From a virus: a DNA stretch of 64,000 nucleotides. This document shows, in pieces, positions 11,101 to 17,511 of this stretch (the first letter of the stretch is position 1; the number at the start of each line of letters is the position of its first letter). The stretch spans positions 1 through 64,000 of the IMG/VR virus record IMGVR_UViG_3300006654_000661, one strand, 5' to 3'. Both the position numbers and the translations under genes were made by a program. The notes beneath the pieces were generated by a model, which saw only the letters and a program-made list of their open reading frames with translations, had not been told where the DNA came from and did not search any database.

Positions 11101-11832
11101 CCCACGAATAGTACCGCCAACTGCTGCACCGCCCACAAATGCTTCGTCTAGGTTTTCCAGTTCATCAAGCGATTTACCGCCACCCCATTGCGCTAATGCT
11201 TCTTGTCCGGTTTCCGTAATACCTTCTGTTAAAGCAGATTGACCAACACGCTTAATAACGTTTTTGCCTTCACCACCAAGTATTCGACCAATGGAAGATT
11301 CCACCCCAAGACGCTCTAAGCCTGCTTGACCAAAACCTGAAACGGTTGCACGCCATGGCTGTTTATTATCTTCTGGCTGCGTTTCGTATGCCTCGTTAGA
11401 CATACCGCCACCCATAGCAAACAAGCCAAGCGGGTTTAATGCTGCGGCCATCATAGGCACTGACTGTGCAGTCATTTCGCCAACATAACTACCCACATCA
11501 CTGAATGAATCAATATCTTTGTATGACGCTACTGAAGGTGTATAAGCTTGCTGTTCGCGAATGTTAGTTTGTATACCTTCATCTGCCCACTTCGATAGCG
11601 AGCCACCTTGCCCAATAGTACGGCCAATAGCGTTTGTTTGCTCTTCTTTGGGTACGCCTACATCAGTAAAGCCTTTTACAGCGCGATAGCCTAACTCTTG
11701 TAATTTATCTACGCCTGCGCCCAATGCAGGCATAATGCCCGACTCGCCTTGTTGCGCATCGGGTAAGTCTGCAAAAGGGTCGCTTTGTGTATCAGGAAGA
11801 TCAGCAAATGGGTTGTTCTGGTCAATAGCCAT
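2116..11832 (-). CDS. Giant polyvalent virion protein (ParB-like, N6-methylase, metallopeptidase, LPD38-like)
   Basis: A 3238-residue protein, last of the late operon. It starts with a repeated NPFADLPD/DPFADLPD motif. Around residues 540-640 is a ParB/sulfiredoxin-like nuclease domain (GDKEIITGRHRFDLAKRAG). About 1760-1930 is an adenine methylase domain with FEPSAGVGSLA (SAM motif I) and NPPF. Near 2030 is HEAYGHLG, a zinc metallopeptidase-type helix. Around 2650-2960 is a segment resembling the LPD38 domain (NPEFLITNVTRD; later TVNFNRKGQAG). Long charged linkers separate these, and the C-terminus is a Lys/Glu coiled coil. This is the polyvalent-protein arrangement, in which injected virion proteins protect incoming DNA (compare P1 DarB). 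Ejection with the DNA is inferred from its place after the internal-protein genes. Confidence 0.85.
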   Translation of the reverse strand: MAIDQNNPFADLPDTQSDPFADLPDAQQGESGIMPALGAGVDKLQELGYRAVKGFTDVGVPKEEQTNAIGRTIGQGGSLSKWADEGIQTNIREQQAYTPSVASYKDIDSFSDVGSYVGEMTAQSVPMMAAALNPLGLFAMGGGMSNEAYETQPEDNKQPWRATVSGFGQAGLERLGVESSIGRILGGEGKNVIKRVGQSALTEGITETGQEALAQWGGGKSLDELENLDEAFVGGAAVGGTIRGGTEAGQSAYNRYRGEKPTISEMEETDLTQGINEALETPDPFADIGPAQEQAITGNEVEVIPGETAGDTQPNWQYGQNDMPYRGQMQPYTFDGEYEQYREPPRSVPVGQVLEAPIIDGEFERPRGLPNRADTIIAEDGRPMQQAQEFADNVGEVSNRALPQKDIIFGEDGRNVQVKRNGDPFSGRRAAQLTKEFRQAKEQGLNPQVIEVNGGYGWVSENSNVGLDTGSIEQPSDQQVGSAGTSLPRDVRGDNGGRLRESANGAIGTGDAENTSLAARRDTNDNPLNPHEKVVIEAPLSELKLSDDIPQFKSGADQDGVVEPLTGKYDPVGMAPIQVWVRSNGDKEIITGRHRFDLAKRAGVDNIPAQYHYEDEGFTAEDGKRTDAILNIREDKGQVEDYVELFQQDKLTEEDAKELGLLDRAIGRTAYRIASSATRETVEAQRSGRITGQAAERIAETAPKDEALQSLALKALMNDQRSITYAENLIRAVKSMRKDSGQEQQTGDLFGFDDSAMREAEEMAKVAATKQRELRTRLNAIRGAAKNPKLAKAEGVNVKDPKSLNKRIEEISTQAKAWDSWETKPELVSEIRNEIGASPLDTKPQEQVEVEQPESIADESQNDMFGGELETVSPEHTGQAGTESEVSNVSTVNPETQKKQVEAYRKGLLSRIKYLKSDTDFDNVIQEVKQDKTSSVDFIREVEAAANARKAQLAEPTETKKETHGVTVTVPSISKDVEEAYNRTTHLGRGRDFNAELNSAADDILNELNEKGLLDTPERKAKAKELTENYLNEQAQFTRRESIRSQNNPSWIVSGRDNLDTNKYNKRAEKNNKAFTTEVDKLDRMRKRIASSVEAVMNDAQRKQKAQKEADSKKVKDRNEFTRLAGTIAADLTDGRNELAKETRKFANKKMETILDGMSEADAKDLVQSVDKALNKMGGLVKVVGARSNLAKRAKTILEGEQAKPAQSKPNQKTKNLSPTEQRQAFWDKYRNADETITADEARAALDVVIDNEAEMKEHIASHTVAQIKDKFYRGWHDSGMKKDQLVNASYRQMVTEFGFVTSDSGVISITDFGGKSWYESTKEKLKNLTDEQLRENMKARKDKVDEAFNERRQRIEGMSNPQTLEDFRNAARNGLQKDFTPEQWAQYDRLHADERLAEQEARATKQISAVDGEVNYELHESTHSKKGHELFIVSLADRVDRDLYTELNTKSKQLGGYYSAYNKQGAIPGFQFRTEDARSEFLKVLEGESVEKTKVAKDKTASLEELADRIEERANESLGASRKTNTAKRAREAGYAMESVEAELAKAKELRALANAIKDGTAKYLTKLSNGTERDLLASSWNRLRLYADKDLVETKREGGVAGGLKWKEGVTPEQKVRSAEYPLTRMYPDMVKRVASKMAETKGYTMAGKKLLADAEAEMRKQKDGRGDMYIANHKHFGKFKEFIQANSENAYYEEVAKDFNRLQRMGIVSTPMLRAALLEYDAITRSVQPAKRSNKLKKQIELSKFQGQYKENDFFNSTPIVAKQVMELAEIEEGMSVFEPSAGVGSLADAAAEVVGKDNVDTNELANGLREYLTEQGYRPTSADFLTMNPSADYDRIIMNPPFSKGQEARHVAHAYRFLKPGGRLVAVTSSMAGERSNKVDKQFREWLDEIGADETPLPEGAFKEAINSTNVNSKTIVIDKPQDADSDVEPPLFALNAGTVTSNANTSAVSRSNANEIVGRFLKGLSSAGKNYVSVVSSYDDLPSEIKDAAKAQGAEYQVKGVFHKGKVHVVLDQHTSALDMETTLFHEAYGHLGIKNLFGNDITKKLNSLFVANGGLKGLRETAKRHGIKLDKYINGLDGTNMPQEMKNRVLMDELLAHMQQSNKPTVKRLAKEIVGLIRQKLRDLGLAKLAKVSDSDLFYLLKKARAAAKNGPASTDNKAAVFSLNGNNKADLERQGYDTGFPLTHESDGDFDGEIKAKPIPFGMFDGVFTLAGEKGSALNNGGFHHTYYPRKGKVAETSDLDWDKALETTKEEYSYLEGSEIEALTEAAFYDQAQSEYDIDFLSGDDAEVSWEIQNLRGKIAVAQDFDAIEMSDENGTSYFIPFGSKAKYTGKPLQNEDAAMFRTTDDATPFTMPEESWTDNALRFIQDKFNRVKRAQDTVRKAGIDTSDSADVYGIESLYYGKVEEDFRLLAEKYLEPMAEKMAKHNIKQEELDLFLYALHAPERNAHIHSMDEEMTAGSGMTDDEARRIIDAVNRDPRRSVYTELQNSVREMIDERTQQMFEQGLIDEETFSGFQDNYRFYVPLKGQAKDEGGKPQGTGMGFNIKGKESISALGRKSRAESPLLHAYLDTQRAITRGHKNEVGNALLNLIEEAPNPELWSAYTTEGPLERKKGPDGKIKMMPMSKEKMSALSDKPQSEWFATKRDGMSYYIKLDDPVLAMQMKNVGVDNGNRITQVLGSVNRFLSMMATSANPEFLITNVTRDIQTALYNMAAESDVDDGKLKSTDIKSLTKNVLRDMPKALAGIRRALRENRTDTEWSQIFDDFRKAGAKTGYFDMKDIETQSKDLQKLMKLQSKGGLIKHGKAALKFIEDYNSAVENTIRLSVYKNAIDAGISRHQAAVVAKNLTVNFNRKGQAGTWLNSLYLFANAGIQGTANFARAIGTFKTVDGERKLNLAQKAGIAMAGVGFSMALMNRFIAGEDDDGESYWDKVPEYVKERNFVLMLPGSKEYVTFPMPYGYNVFANFGTAAESVISGGEVSDNAGFLVKAVMGSFLPIGLSEGNDALETGVKTIMPQIGKPFIDLATNSNFFGSAIYSEANENYGSKKSDAGSGFKSTNEFYKQVAMGLNKGTGGSEYQSGLIDVHPETVRYMLEYIGSGASRFVLNTAETATRGAQGEFEPSRTPFIRRFYGETTDHGDSNTFYERLDEVETLQAELESLKGKERLEFRKENKALLRLSDDAKRTQKQLKQLRKRLDRFKEKDNKEVVEKIEAQIETAIDRFNLKYNEISG

Positions 11833-11839
11833 TTATCAC

Positions 11840-13132
11840 CTAAAGGTTAATTTGGTCTTGTGGTACGCCCATATCTACGAGGCGTTGAATTACAGCGTTG
11901 CGGTCTTTACCACTTTGAATGGCTGCGGCTGCTTGCTGAAGCACTTTAGAATATTGACCGGCACCTGGGTCTGGTTTAGGCGTGCCGCCTTGACCACCTT
12001 CAGGTGAGTTAAGGTAGCCGGTATACTCTTTAATGATGGCTTGTGTTGCTTGCGAGCGATCTTCTGGTTCATCCATAAACTGAGCCTCTTCCCAGCGAGG
12101 ATCTTTTTGCGCCAGTTCAAGTGCCGTTTTCCGCATCGTTGCGCCACTAGGGTCTTTTTGTGAGAAGTATTTAGCTTCCACTAAGTCTTTTGCGGGTATG
12201 CCGGTCATTTGAGAAAGCATGGCCACGCTAGTTACTTCCGCTGGCACGTTGTTGCCTTTACCATTGTTCGGGCTTAGGTATCGATTTGCATTGCCTTGCA
12301 TTTGCTCATAAACGCCTGATGATTTAAGGATGCTCGCGAGTTGCCCCATTGATGCGGCGGTGCCGTAAAGATCATCAGCGGTAAATACCTTGTCGGGGTC
12401 GTTCGGGTCAATGCCTCGCATTTCACTGATATAGGAATTGTAAAAGCCGTTGTCAGTAGTGACTCGAATAGGAACCTTGACGCTTCCGTCTTGTTGCTTG
12501 GCAAAGTCGATAATCGTAATATCTTTAATGGTGCCGCCATCACGCCCTTTCATCTTACCCGCGTTGCGATTTAACTTTGACTTAAATAGAACATTTGACT
12601 GGTCAACAACGGTTTTAATGTCGTTCTTTTCCATTGCTTCGCTGATTTTAATTGCGGCGTCTGCGCCATGAACGCTTTGAAGTGGTTCAATGTTAGTGCC
12701 CTTAAATACTGGATCTGTGACAAAGCCAGCCCAGTCTTTTGAAGCAGAATAAGCCTGGTACTTCTCAGCTGCATCTTTGTTGTTTTGACCTTTAACTTTA
12801 TAGGCTTGATTGGTCTTTGCTGAACTCAGATTAAAATCATTAACTTTATTCTGTGTGCGTTGACCTTCTATGCCTAACTGCTGCCCTTCAACTTGTAGGC
12901 CGCGCATCGTGTCTCGGTGTTGGGTTGATGCGGGTAAGTCATCTACTTGGTTTTGCAGTAACGTTCTGTTTAAACCTGCCGTTTCCATGTTAGCGCCGTG
13001 GCTTTCTTCAGCCATATTCATGCGGCGATTTTGCAAACCAAGTTGCTGTTGTTGGTACTTACGGCTGTCCTGCTGGTTGTAGTAATCATTCATCATGCCA
13101 AACCCTTGGCGAAACCCATCTACTAAGCTCAT
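11840..13132 (-). CDS. Probable internal virion (ejection) protein
   Basis: 430 residues, no signal peptide. The N-terminal 110 residues are Gln/Asn/Arg-rich and helical (YYNQQDSRKYQQQQLGLQN), as in T7-type and P22-type ejection proteins, and the C-terminus ends in a compact helical segment. It lies 7 bp upstream of the polyvalent gene and overlaps the preceding gene by one base, so the three are translated together. Function is inferred from position and composition; no enzymatic motif was seen. Confidence 0.55.
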   Translation of the reverse strand: MSLVDGFRQGFGMMNDYYNQQDSRKYQQQQLGLQNRRMNMAEESHGANMETAGLNRTLLQNQVDDLPASTQHRDTMRGLQVEGQQLGIEGQRTQNKVNDFNLSSAKTNQAYKVKGQNNKDAAEKYQAYSASKDWAGFVTDPVFKGTNIEPLQSVHGADAAIKISEAMEKNDIKTVVDQSNVLFKSKLNRNAGKMKGRDGGTIKDITIIDFAKQQDGSVKVPIRVTTDNGFYNSYISEMRGIDPNDPDKVFTADDLYGTAASMGQLASILKSSGVYEQMQGNANRYLSPNNGKGNNVPAEVTSVAMLSQMTGIPAKDLVEAKYFSQKDPSGATMRKTALELAQKDPRWEEAQFMDEPEDRSQATQAIIKEYTGYLNSPEGGQGGTPKPDPGAGQYSKVLQQAAAAIQSGKDRNAVIQRLVDMGVPQDQINL

Positions 13133-13422
13133 TAGAACAACTCCGATAAAAGTAAACCTGCGGCTAAGCCTATACCGCCCGTAGCGAGTGCTGATGCACC
13201 AATAGACGCCGCACCAAGCCCCATGCTACTGGCCATGTTTGCACCAATCGCGGCACCGGCTGATGCGCCTGCGCCTGCATTCGCTTTCTTCTGACCTTTC
13301 TCAGCCTGCTTTATATTGTCGTTAGCAATGTTGCGCTGCGTTTCGCTTTGAGCGGTCTGGCTCATGCCTTGTAACGCTTGATTCTTTTTGCTGTAACCGG
13401 TGTCTACTAATCCGTAACCCAT
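13132..13422 (-). CDS. Small Gly/Ala-rich hydrophobic phage protein
   Basis: 96 residues. A polar, Gln/Asn/Lys-rich first half is followed by a long Gly/Ala-rich hydrophobic stretch from about residue 50 (AGAGASAGAAIGANMASSMGL) to a leucine-rich end. The composition suits a membrane-inserting internal virion protein that helps form the DNA channel. A holin role is less likely, because holin and endolysin genes lie elsewhere. Tightly packed with its neighbours in the ejection-protein cluster. Confidence 0.5.
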   Translation of the reverse strand: MGYGLVDTGYSKKNQALQGMSQTAQSETQRNIANDNIKQAEKGQKKANAGAGASAGAAIGANMASSMGLGAASIGASALATGGIGLAAGLLLSELF

Positions 13423-13424
13423 GA

Positions 13425-13901
13425 TTAACCCCCTACTTGATCTGAAACGAGGCCGCGAACCGAAGTGCCGCCCGTTACCATGTTTTGTTGCATATCAGCG
13501 TTAGCGACTCGCGTATTGTTTTTCGCGTGCGCGGCTGAAAGCGCTTTATCAATACTGGTTTGCTTAGTTGAATACGCCTTTTCATCTGCGTTCTGCTGCA
13601 CCCCGTAACGCTGTGAAGCTAAAGCCCCTGCGCTAAATTGCGGGTTTGAATATGAGGAATTAACGTTAGTGGTGATGCGAGATAGCTGATCGTTGAGCAA
13701 TTCACGCGATTGCGCTAAATCCATCATTCGCGTTTCGTAAGGCTGGAAACGCTGCTCGTAATCTTCGTATTGCCCTCTGATGATTTGGGCATACGTTTTT
13801 GATGCGTATTCATCATCGTTAGGGCTTATGTAGCCCGATGAACTGCCAGCAACACCTTCAGCCAGTGTGTAGGCCCTATCAATAAAAGATGAATAAGCCA
13901 T
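13425..13901 (-). CDS. Phage protein in the internal-virion cluster
   Basis: 158 residues, mostly polar and helical with Gln-rich runs and no transmembrane segment or catalytic motif. Its start codon overlaps the stop of the upstream gene (ATGTAATG-type junction), indicating coupled translation. By position it is a small internal or head-tail protein. No homologue was recognised. Confidence 0.5.
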   Translation of the reverse strand: MAYSSFIDRAYTLAEGVAGSSSGYISPNDDEYASKTYAQIIRGQYEDYEQRFQPYETRMMDLAQSRELLNDQLSRITTNVNSSYSNPQFSAGALASQRYGVQQNADEKAYSTKQTSIDKALSAAHAKNNTRVANADMQQNMVTGGTSVRGLVSDQVGG

Positions 13902-14479
13902 TAGATACCACCATCGTCACTGGTTTGCTGTAAGCCGTAACGGGTACCGGCACCAATTACCGCCCCGCCTAATTGCGCATTGTCTTGGCTATTGCCAATT
14001 GAGATACGCGCATCGTTATATGCCTTCTGTCCTGACATACTGGCTACATCACTTAAACCCTGCACTGACTCTGTGGATTGCCCTTGCCCCATGCGAACAA
14101 TATTTTGTATACCGCCAACATATCTATTTTGCTGGCCTAATTGCGCTTGAGATATTGAATCAGCTTTAGCACTTGACTTGCTTCTATCAAGCTTGCTCAT
14201 TTGTGATTTGAATGCACCAGAATTAGGATTGATGCCAGCACCCACCATGGCGCGTGAAGTATCAGCCACCGCCGTAGAAAATTCACTTTCAACAGGAACC
14301 GCCGCTAACCCCGCGACTTGGTTGTATTGCTCCGATGTATTCATTCTATCTACATCGTCCATATACGCGTTTTCAAAAGGCCGATAGTTTTTTAAATAGT
14401 CTTGCCATTGCTTTTGTGAAACCTCAGCGAGCGCTTTTTGCTCTTCGGTTTCTTCAATATCATTATCGCCGCCGCCCAT
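13901..14479 (-). CDS. Phage internal virion-like protein
   Basis: 192 residues. An acidic start (GGGDNDIEETEEQKALAEVSQKQW) leads into a long Gln/Ala/Ser-rich helical region and a Gly-rich end. The overall look is that of gp14-type internal core proteins of podoviruses, but similarity is only compositional. It sits 1 bp downstream of the GNAT-like gene and overlaps the next gene. Confidence 0.5.
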   Translation of the reverse strand: MGGGDNDIEETEEQKALAEVSQKQWQDYLKNYRPFENAYMDDVDRMNTSEQYNQVAGLAAVPVESEFSTAVADTSRAMVGAGINPNSGAFKSQMSKLDRSKSSAKADSISQAQLGQQNRYVGGIQNIVRMGQGQSTESVQGLSDVASMSGQKAYNDARISIGNSQDNAQLGGAVIGAGTRYGLQQTSDDGGI

Positions 14480-14480
14480 A

Positions 14481-14861
14481 TTAATTAACCTCTATTTGGT
14501 AAACTGTGTAATCTTCACGCTGCCCTATGCGCTGGTAGCCGTATCGGGCGCCCAGCTTGGCAAAGCCTTTTCGTTTTGTTTCAAACCGTATAAATTTCAT
14601 GCCTGATGCTTTGGCCATGGAAAGCACAAGATGAAAGTATTCACCCACGCCTTTGGGGTTTTTGTGGATGCCCACCCACACCAACATGCCTACGCGATCA
14701 TAATCATCAATAATCGGGCGCAGTATGATAAGTGTGTTTTTGCGGTAAATAGGCGTAGCAATGTTTAGCTGTATTGCTTCTGTCACCTGGGAGAGTAATT
14801 TGGGTTCGTTGAAACGCTGGCCAAGCGCTTCAATATCGGGTATGAATTCTTCGGGCAGCAT
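14481..14861 (-). CDS. GNAT-fold-like phage protein
   Basis: 126 residues. The alternating strand/helix pattern and the segment MAKASGMKFIRFETKRKGFAKLGARYGYQ resemble the C-terminal half of a GNAT acetyltransferase (helix, FIRFETKR strand, then FAKLGARYGY). Related genes sit before ejection-protein genes in other podophages, where they are thought to help virion assembly rather than acetylate a known substrate. The acetyl-CoA loop is not convincing, so catalysis is doubtful. Its ATG directly abuts a terminator hairpin: the only G-rich ribosome binding site candidate (GGGG, 10-13 bases before the ATG) is part of that hairpin. Confidence 0.6.
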   Translation of the reverse strand: MLPEEFIPDIEALGQRFNEPKLLSQVTEAIQLNIATPIYRKNTLIILRPIIDDYDRVGMLVWVGIHKNPKGVGEYFHLVLSMAKASGMKFIRFETKRKGFAKLGARYGYQRIGQREDYTVYQIEVN

Positions 14862-14866
14862 AAACG

Positions 14867-14889
14867 AAAAAACCCCGCCATAAGCGAGG
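14867..14889 (-). terminator. Intrinsic terminator 1 of a tandem pair, reading leftward
   Basis: On the minus strand, CCTCGC, a TTAT loop and GCGGGG are followed by six T residues. It ends 5 bases before the ATG of the GNAT-like gene. Together with the next hairpin it separates the head/tail genes from the internal-virion and polyvalent genes. Confidence 0.8.
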
Positions 14890-14905
14890 TCTAAGAGTTA
14901 AAAAC

Positions 14906-14932
14906 AAAAATGCCCCGCACTAAGCGAGGCAT
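14906..14932 (-). terminator. Intrinsic terminator 2 of a tandem pair, reading leftward
   Basis: On the minus strand, ATGCCTCGC pairs with GCGGGGCAT across a five-base TTAGT loop and is followed by TTTTTG. It is the first of the two terminators met by leftward late transcription. Confidence 0.8.
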
Positions 14933-14980
14933 TGGTAAGTATGGTTAAAATTACTGCAAAACTCGTTTTTTGTCAATCGC

Positions 14981-15199
14981 TCACTTTTTGGTGAACTTCG
15001 CTTTAACCCACTTGCTATGCTCTACAAGCTCACGCCCTTCATCGCCAATATCAATGCCCTGACTATCAAGGTGGCTGAACGTTTTAACGATGGCATCTAA
15101 TTGATCGCCTATTGGCATGTAGGCTTTTTTTCGTGGCGCACTGTGGCCAATGGAAATGTTAGCTTTCAACGTATAGTACCTTTGTTTCGTATAGCTCAT
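14981..15199 (-). CDS. Small phage protein of unknown function
   Basis: 72 residues, basic. It overlaps the end of the upstream gene by 41 bp if the ATG at 15199 is used. A TTG at 15167-15169 with an AAAGG sequence at proper spacing would cut the overlap to 11 bp and give 62 residues, so the start is unsettled. No motif recognised; a virion-associated role is inferred from its place in the tail cluster. Confidence 0.55.
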   Translation of the reverse strand: MSYTKQRYYTLKANISIGHSAPRKKAYMPIGDQLDAIVKTFSHLDSQGIDIGDEGRELVEHSKWVKAKFTKK

Positions 15200-15533
15200 G
15201 CGCTAGGGTGAATGTAATTTCGATAGGCTGATCAAGTTCTAATTCAAACTCGCCCGTATCATCCATTACGAATTGCTCGTTTTCTGCTGTGATAATGGTG
15301 CCTTCAGGCACATTAGAAAGCGTAATATCGTTGCCGTTCCTTGACGTTTGCACCGAAAACTGATGCTTAGAAGTGATTTCACCATTAACAACAATCTGCG
15401 TTTTAGGGTTAGACACTTCCATTAATCTGCCTTCACCCGGCATTAGGTTGGGTAGCTTTGAAGAAGAGCAGGACGCGAAGCGCAATATCCTGCCCGTTGC
15501 TAAATTGTATTCTGTGTAATTAACGTTTGGCAC
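15159..15533 (-). CDS. Tail-cluster protein, beta-rich
   Basis: 124 residues, rich in short beta-strand-like segments and turns, ending in ELDQPIEITFTLAHELYETKVLYVES. It overlaps the upstream J-like gene by 14 bp and the downstream small gene. No catalytic motif. A small adhesion-complex or assembly protein is the best guess from context. Confidence 0.5.
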   Translation of the reverse strand: MPNVNYTEYNLATGRILRFASCSSSKLPNLMPGEGRLMEVSNPKTQIVVNGEITSKHQFSVQTSRNGNDITLSNVPEGTIITAENEQFVMDDTGEFELELDQPIEITFTLAHELYETKVLYVES

Positions 15534-17511
15534 TTTGCACCACCGTACTCATTGAAATGGTATGAGCCTCACCTGCGCTTACGCCGGTGACCTTTACCCT
15601 TACCGACTCTTCAGATAGTTCAGGAATAAAAATAGTAACAGGCGTGAAAAAGGATATGCCGCCGTTTTCTGGCTGGCCGACTGTGACTGATTTAGACGCC
15701 AGAACGGTTTGGTAAAAGTTAGATTCAAATACTTCAACCGTGAATGTAATTTGGTCGGCAGGGCTCCCGCCTGTTGTTCTAATCGCCTCAATAACCACAT
15801 CAACAAGCAAGTTACCTTTTACCACTTCGCCATCGTGATAATGGGAAGCTGACCACATTTCTGCAGAGCCACCTTTAGCCACGTTAATGGGGTCTGTTTC
15901 TGAGTAGCTTTTAACGGTTACCGCGTTGTTCTTAATCTTTAACGTGTCAACGGTTAGGTTTTTAATAAATGTACCGTCTACACCATCAGCATCCATAATC
16001 AAGTTGTTATCGTTGTCGTACAACTCCATGCCACGCGCAATAACCTCGCCGGTATTGGTTAGTGCAAACTTGGCATTACCCAATGAACGTGAATCAGTAT
16101 CGGTTTCAACGTTGTAATAAACGGCTTCGCCGTACCAGAATGCAAGAAAGTCATCGGGCTCAATTGCAAGTGAATGATTGCCGTTCACCATCCAAAGTGC
16201 GTTACCTGTAATCTGAGCGCCCTTCAACTTCCATGCGGTTAATTCACCGTTCACAAGAACTTCATTTTCAAATACCGCAGAGAATTGCACCGCTAGTGTA
16301 TTGAGGAACGCATCACCAATGACCGCATCTTTAATGACAACGCGCCCATCAGTTACGCCGAATATCGCTTCCCACTCACCATCAACCGGATTAAATACCG
16401 CAAAGTTATCCACGGACACCATGAATGAAGTCACGCCATTTACATCAACAAAGCCCACGCCATGCTGTAAATCGCCCACTTGAGACTGTACGCCCCACTG
16501 TTTTGTATACTCGCCATTCAAGTCAACGGTTACGCCAATTGTCGCGGCTATTGAGTAAGTTTCACCTTTATATTCAACATTATAGCTTTCTATCTCTTCC
16601 GCTATCATGCCATCGTCACCGGCTAAAACCTGCGACATTTTGTTGATAAACGAACTTGATAAGTTGCCATCGCTACCAATGACAGATACTTGCAGCGCGT
16701 AAAGCTGCGCTATCCAACTGGTATAATTAGTTTCTGTGGTAACAACCTGCTCAAACAACCCTTTTGCCAGCGCTTCAATTTCTTCGCCATGCTCGTTAAT
16801 TAATATGGTTTTTTGTATGAAATCAAAATCGTCCATGACTTGATTCATGTTAGCTATCTTGCTATCAAACTCAGTTTGAAAGGCTTCTAGTGTCGCTAAG
16901 CTTTCCTCTTGAAATTCATCAATGACCGTATCAATGTCGGGCAACGTTTCCGCATAAACACCACTGGCGCCGTGAACGGGCCCAGGTAAGCCGCTTGTAT
17001 TTACAAAACGAACCCAATAGTAATACCCTGTTTCGGGTAAAACGCTATCCATATACATCGAACCGGCTACCGTGGCCACCAATACGGCTTCGCCCTCTTC
17101 CCTTGGGTCGGTCATATCGCCTAGTGCATCAACGGTATTTCGCCATATTTCAGCATGCTCATGGCCTGCGTAGTTGGGAAAATCCCACTGCACCATGATA
17201 GTAGTGAACGCGGCTGATGCTCGTACATTAACCGGCTTTGTTGGTGTTTCTGCGCTTGGGTCAACAACGCCGCCACTACCTGCACCAGTACCGATAATGG
17301 TCGTGCCGCTAGTGCCGGTGAACTTCCCTTTACTATCTAAAATGCCGAACTCTTTTAAGTCACGCACCAGTACAGCGCGATCATTTTCGTTTTTCGTTTG
17401 GCCAGTCAGAATAGCGATGTTGCTTGAAAGGGAATTAATGTGGTTTTGTTGGTCGGGCTTGTCGAAACGTGGCTTACCGCCTACGCCTGAAAATGCTTTT
17501 TTACTAGCCAT
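15520..17511 (-). CDS. Tail tip/central fibre protein with FN3 and DUF1983-like regions
   Basis: 663 residues. Residues about 85-190 form a fibronectin type III-like domain (KPVNVRASAAFTTIMVQWDF ... YYYWVRFVNTSG). The middle, about 300-470, resembles DUF1983, the domain in the C-terminal part of lambda gpJ-type host-specificity proteins (GVSFMVSVDNFAVFNP-like register followed by VTDGRVVIKDAVIGDAF). The C-terminal part is beta-rich. The product is therefore likely a trimeric tail fibre or tip protein, exposed on the virion. It overlaps both neighbours by a few bases. Confidence 0.7.
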   Translation of the reverse strand: MASKKAFSGVGGKPRFDKPDQQNHINSLSSNIAILTGQTKNENDRAVLVRDLKEFGILDSKGKFTGTSGTTIIGTGAGSGGVVDPSAETPTKPVNVRASAAFTTIMVQWDFPNYAGHEHAEIWRNTVDALGDMTDPREEGEAVLVATVAGSMYMDSVLPETGYYYWVRFVNTSGLPGPVHGASGVYAETLPDIDTVIDEFQEESLATLEAFQTEFDSKIANMNQVMDDFDFIQKTILINEHGEEIEALAKGLFEQVVTTETNYTSWIAQLYALQVSVIGSDGNLSSSFINKMSQVLAGDDGMIAEEIESYNVEYKGETYSIAATIGVTVDLNGEYTKQWGVQSQVGDLQHGVGFVDVNGVTSFMVSVDNFAVFNPVDGEWEAIFGVTDGRVVIKDAVIGDAFLNTLAVQFSAVFENEVLVNGELTAWKLKGAQITGNALWMVNGNHSLAIEPDDFLAFWYGEAVYYNVETDTDSRSLGNAKFALTNTGEVIARGMELYDNDNNLIMDADGVDGTFIKNLTVDTLKIKNNAVTVKSYSETDPINVAKGGSAEMWSASHYHDGEVVKGNLLVDVVIEAIRTTGGSPADQITFTVEVFESNFYQTVLASKSVTVGQPENGGISFFTPVTIFIPELSEESVRVKVTGVSAGEAHTISMSTVVQSAKR

